Assembly (NCBI GenBank): GCA_023846275.1
Contig: CM043870.1
Location: forward strand, 9,309,527-9,373,526
DNA length: 64,000 bases
From: Vanilla planifolia
Taxonomy: Eukaryota; Streptophyta; Magnoliopsida; Asparagales; Orchidaceae
Direction: 5' to 3'
Positions 61,401-64,000 of this stretch are shown one piece after another; within the stretch, counting starts at the first letter, position 1; every line of letters starts with the position of its first letter. The notes below the pieces were generated by a model. That model ran no database searches and had not been told where the DNA came from. It saw only the letters and a list, made by a program, of their open reading frames with translations. The translations under genes and the position numbers were made by a program.

Positions 61401-63975
61401 TGGCTAGAAAACAAATATTCTTAAAAGATTATTGGGAAAGTGCAGCTGAATTGATGCCACTTTTTTCCCATTCTGGATTAATTTTTAACCCTTCGAAAGG
61501 TTTTATCAAGTCCGATCTGCCTGCCAATTTTTTGGATTTGGATAATTTGGAAGTTTGTAAATATGTTCAGAATGACACTGCAGATGCATTACATAAGCTA
61601 ATTATGCACTATTGTACACAGTATAACTTTCCTCACTTTCTGGACCTTTACCTTGACAACCTCAACTTGGTTTATGATGACAACATTTTCCGTTCTCTTC
61701 ATGAAGCTGCAGTAAGTTGTCCAGTATCCAGTGAAGGTTAATAATATAATGTGAGATATTGTCTGTGTAACTTTGTTTTTGTTTATTTTCCTTGTATCCT
61801 TAATATTTTAATTTGTATTGTTTTTTATGATTGCTTATTTGTCCTTGGCAATAATTCATTGTTACTCGATGAAATTTAAATCGATGTGGGAGTCTGAATT
61901 CCTATAACGACGTACATATATATTTTATTTTTATTCCCTGTTATGATTCTTATATCAATAATAATGTTCTGTGCAACCATTTTATCTGCTTAACTCCAGT
62001 TGAAGTTTTGATTTTCTCAATCCCTTCATTGTTAGGGAAAGTACTGGTCAAATGCATTATAAGTAGGCACCAATCATTAAATTCTAATTTCGATTTCTTT
62101 TGAAAGCACGCAACAAATATTTGCACTCACGTGTTCATATCTTCATAGCTTAAACCCTTAGGTTTGTGCTACTAATCATAATCTTTAAGGGAACATGTTG
62201 CACACTTTGTTTGAGCCCAATTGAGAGCATGATCATTTCTTTTATGTTCAATTGCCCAACCTTCCAATCCAAAGATACTTCTTTTATTTCATGATAACTA
62301 ATTTTTTCCAGCATACCATCTTAATGGATCTGTAATTCTTGCTGGGGCCTTTTTTGGCTCATCGTCCAAGAGTGATGGTAGAAATGGCTTTGTATTCACT
62401 ATGTTCAACTTAATATGGTGGAAACACTAAAGGTTGCAAATTTTCGGTGGTTGTATTAAAGCTCTTTTTTGACTTGTGTCTTTTCAGCTTGAACTTTCTT
62501 CCTTTTACAAAGAATCTTTTTATTTAGTGTGGAACCAAATAATGTGGCCTTGAATTGTCATCTTGGTTCTAGTTTTGTGGAGCATTGTCTTTTTGGTGTG
62601 ACCTCTCTAAATTCTTCGTGCTTATTGGATGCATTTGTTACCATCTAGTAATTGTGTATTGAGCTTAGCCTACTGACAAGATTATCTTGATTTTGAACTC
62701 CATGTCAAAAGGGCTATAATAACCTAGAGAGCTTTTGGAACTCCGCATTGAAGGGCCTGTACTGCAGGAAACAGAAACAAACAAATTTGATTGCGCGGTT
62801 GTTAAACTATTTATCACTAGTTGCAAGACAAGTATGGTCATGGCATGCTGTCATTCCACATCTTTTGATTTTGTATTTTCTACACTCACAATTGATGGGT
62901 CATTATGCAATTTATTTTCCAAAACTTTAATCAATAATGTGCGGGTGACGTATTTTTCTCTGTGAGAATTTCTCTTTTTCTTTATCTTAAACTTTATTTA
63001 AGAGCTTGCCTGACATATGCTGCCACATTTAACAATGTTTTTTTAAGTACCTTTGGAGCAGAAATGTTCTGTGTTGATCATCTGCTTAGAGAATTAATTA
63101 CCTTGCAAGAATTATGAAACAAGAAGATATCAGTGAAACTTGGAGATTACTTATATAAGACTCAATCTGGGCTACTGTATATGTGCGATTTGAAGTACTG
63201 GAAATACTAAGCGATTAATAAACTAAGATTTTTCATTGGTTCTTTAGTTTTTTTTAAGTTTAAAATTCCATGAACTGATTGTCCTAGTAATTTTCACTCA
63301 ACAGGGGGATTGTGAATGGGCAAAATGGCTGCTACTTTTAAGGGTGAAGGGTTGTGAGTATGATTCATCATTCTATAATGCTCGCTCAAATTTTTCTAAG
63401 CAAGTTGCGCTTGCCAGCAATCTAAGTGTCCACGGCATCAATGAGATAATACATACTGTAGATGATATAGCTGAGGGCGGTGGAGAGATGGCTGCTTTAG
63501 CCACTTTAATGTATGCTGCAGAGTCAATGCAGAAATGTATTTGCATTGGAAGCATAAGTAGGCATTGTTCTTCATCCTCTCAATGCACATTGGAGAACTT
63601 AAGGCCAGGCCTTGAGAAGTTTCCCACACTGTGGAGGACTCTTGTTTCAGCTTGCTTTGAAATAGATTTTTTTGGTCGTTCTAAGAGCTCAAATTCTGGT
63701 ATAAGTTATTTGCTATAGTTAATTTTGTGATTTGTTTCCCCTTAAAAATTAGTGTTTCTTTTTTTTTTTTACTCCTTACCCCATTTGTTATGGGTGCAAT
63801 AACCATTCCTGCTTAATTGCTTGTTTGGCCAGCTTTTGAAAAGTCAGGATTTTCAGACTACTTGAGATGGCGAGATACCTTATTCTCTTCGTCTGGAGGT
63901 GATACGTCATTGGTGCAAATGCTTCCTTGTTGGTTTCCCAAATCTATACAGAGATTGATTAGACAATTTGTTCAG
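37917..63975 (+). CDS. Spatacsin-like protein, 5' half (SPG11 homologue), partial
   Basis: Plant homologue of spatacsin, the family of Arabidopsis At4g39420 as I recall it. Coding exons: 37917-38094, 38194-40200, 42779-42854, 45486-45608, 46964-47213, 47300-47776, 47849-48034, 48151-48432, 61079-61711, 63305-63698 and 63833-63975. Every junction is GT-AG and every phase fits, giving 1583 codons without a stop; the last exon ends at cag/gtttct and the gene continues off the window. Plant members are about 3,100-3,200 aa, so the C-terminal spatacsin domain is missing here. Diagnostic stretches are [40 protein letters not shown] and [20 protein letters not shown]. In animals, spatacsin works with spastizin and AP-5 at late endosomes and lysosomes; the plant role is not established. 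The chosen ATG (37917) starts the conserved KLAKW N-terminal block. Confidence 0.88.
38194..40200 (+). CDS. Spatacsin-like gene, main 2-kb exon (exon 2)
   Basis: Encodes about residues 60-728. It starts after ttttgcag (G + AA gives Glu) and ends at taatg/gtgaga, which joins to GA of the next exon to make the conserved [12 protein letters not shown] sequence. The open frame continues to a stop at 40262, but that tail is intron. Contains [10 protein letters not shown] and [13 protein letters not shown]. In the animal homologue the N-terminal part is predicted to form a beta-propeller; repeated short beta-like hydrophobic segments such as LIGLVLF and GVIYVVD are consistent with that (inference). 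Confidence 0.9.
40353..40457. repeat. Compound TA / CA / GT microsatellite
   Basis: About 40 bases of (TA)n pass into acacac, then mixed atatatgtatatac words, then (GT)8-9. Hypervariable length is expected. The open frames across it on both strands are artefacts. Confidence 0.95.
41347..42630. mobile_element. Possible non-autonomous element with imperfect inverted ends
   Basis: The left end (ttttaaaaccttcatctta, then a T-run) resembles the reverse complement of the right end (aga-tgaaggagcattaaaaac and an A-run) over about 50 bases with many mismatches. The inner flanks are pyrimidine-rich on the left and purine-rich on the right, extending the pairing. No transposase. Family unassigned. Confidence 0.2.
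42855..45485 (+). other. Intron 3 of the spatacsin-like gene
   Basis: A 2.63-kb intron with donor gtaaga. The acceptor is gacag at 45481-45485 rather than the aag at 45478-45480, because only the former gives the conserved reading [17 protein letters not shown]. No gene or clear element is seen inside. Confidence 0.75.
45685..46235. repeat. About 300-bp diverged tandem duplication in intron 4
   Basis: A unit containing aactgattttc, tttttggtatgcaa, aaactgac-, tgatcattt and cttatcacaac-like words occurs at about 45.69-45.89 kb and again at about 45.98-46.21 kb, roughly 300 bp apart. It lies wholly within the intron 45609-46963. Confidence 0.6.
46964..48432 (+). CDS. Spatacsin-like gene, exons 5-8
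   Basis: Four closely spaced exons (46964-47213, 47300-47776, 47849-48034 and 48151-48432), about residues 795-1193. They carry the best conserved part of the plant family: [12 protein letters not shown], then a variable acidic segment, then [52 protein letters not shown] and a [20 protein letters not shown] end. The introns between them are 86, 72 and 116 bp, unlike the multi-kilobase introns on either side. The 72-bp intron stays open in frame. Confidence 0.9.
47777..47848 (+). other. 72-bp intron that stays open in frame
   Basis: GT-AG intron (gtattg ... gaccag) of exactly 24 codons with no stop. Retention would insert a hydrophobic run including [18 protein letters not shown] between FMK and GEGTL. 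Conservation across the family (Lys followed directly by Gly-Glu) supports normal removal. Confidence 0.8.
49877..51185. repeat. 655-bp tandem duplication in intron 8
   Basis: tagggctgttggagta at 49891 corresponds to tagggcagttggagta at 50546. Later shared landmarks are ccatattctcat, gaggagctca, tctagagtagac, gttttgatgagataa and aatttatttggta in the same order. The copies are diverged. The 156-codon minus-strand frame at 50696-51166 lies in copy 2 only and is not supported. Confidence 0.8.
51612..51929 (-). repeat. Candidate 3' LTR of the outer copia element
   Basis: Begins TG and ends CA on the plus strand, directly after the RNase H remnant. Its first part resembles 60691 onwards; the rest does not align well, so this pairing is tentative. 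Confidence 0.4.
54317..54668 (-). repeat. 3' LTR of the inner copia element
   Basis: Shares with the right copy a taaattttgga stretch, an aaataaaactaaagatttctac-like stretch, ctaaaataataa, and a ttccacttgatatattc-like end. The right boundary abuts the end of RNase H. Confidence 0.65.
58724..59080 (-). repeat. 5' LTR of the inner copia element
   Basis: Mate of 54317-54668, with the same words in the same order and an estimated length difference of only a few bases. It follows the primer-site complement. Ends are approximate. Confidence 0.65.
61079..61711 (+). CDS. Spatacsin-like gene, exon 9
   Basis: About residues 1194-1404. It continues the family after the 12.6-kb intron, with [55 protein letters not shown] and [14 protein letters not shown]. 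It ends gctgca/gtaagt. The open frame begins 21 bases earlier, but those bases are intron. Confidence 0.9.
61712..63304 (+). other. Intron 9 of the spatacsin-like gene
   Basis: A 1.59-kb intron with no recognised element. Frames near 62735-62965 appear fortuitous. Confidence 0.8.
63305..63975 (+). CDS. Spatacsin-like gene, exons 10-11, last in window
   Basis: Exon 10 (63305-63698) starts after tcaacag with [16 protein letters not shown] and carries [20 protein letters not shown]. It ends ttctg/gtataa. Exon 11 (63833-63975) starts after ttggccag, carries [20 protein letters not shown] and [14 protein letters not shown], and ends ttcag/gtttct. These match the plant family in order. The following intron and the C-terminal half lie beyond the window. 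Confidence 0.9.
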
Positions 63976-64000
63976 GTTTCTGATACTTTTCTCTGATTAT

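Overview
The window looks like nuclear DNA of a flowering plant. It is strongly AT-rich by eye, its genes are split by GT-AG introns, and both recognisable genes are plant families. Most of the remaining sequence is decayed LTR retrotransposon and tandem repeat. I cannot name the species. Nothing bacterial, viral or CRISPR-like was seen.

Layout. 0.2-4.0 kb: two diverged copies of a roughly 1.6-1.9 kb unit, the second carrying a 67-bp minisatellite. 5.5-14.3 kb: repeat territory with a wrecked Ty3/gypsy element on the minus strand (about 9.5-12.2 kb), surrounded by repeated LTR-like blocks. 15.0-15.9 kb: a possible two-exon gene of unknown family (145 aa). 17.2-27.0 kb: a plus-strand RNI-like leucine-rich-repeat gene (316 aa visible), whose 7.2-kb second intron carries a 7-copy, about 255-bp tandem array. 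28.5-28.9 kb: a GC-richer exon-like block with a presequence-like ORF interrupted by TGA. 30.4-34.1 kb: a gag-only LTR element on the minus strand, then a three-copy tandem repeat of about 0.4 kb, then a Ty1/copia integrase fragment (35.9-37.1 kb).

37.9 kb to the right edge: the 5' half of a large plant spatacsin-like (SPG11 homologue) gene on the plus strand. I placed eleven coding exons, all in phase, giving 1583 codons; the gene runs off the window. Its 12.6-kb eighth intron holds a nested pair of minus-strand Ty1/copia elements: an older one (about 51.6-60.9 kb) split by a better preserved one (about 54.3-59.1 kb).

The two main genes have no obvious functional link; the window is best read as a gene-poor region where introns and spacers have grown by retrotransposon insertion and local tandem duplication. 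No clearly new biological system was found. The points most worth following are the unrecognised 145-aa gene, an in-frame 72-bp intron in the spatacsin-like gene that would add a membrane-helix-like segment if retained, the short N-terminus of the RNI-like gene, and the interrupted presequence-like ORF.
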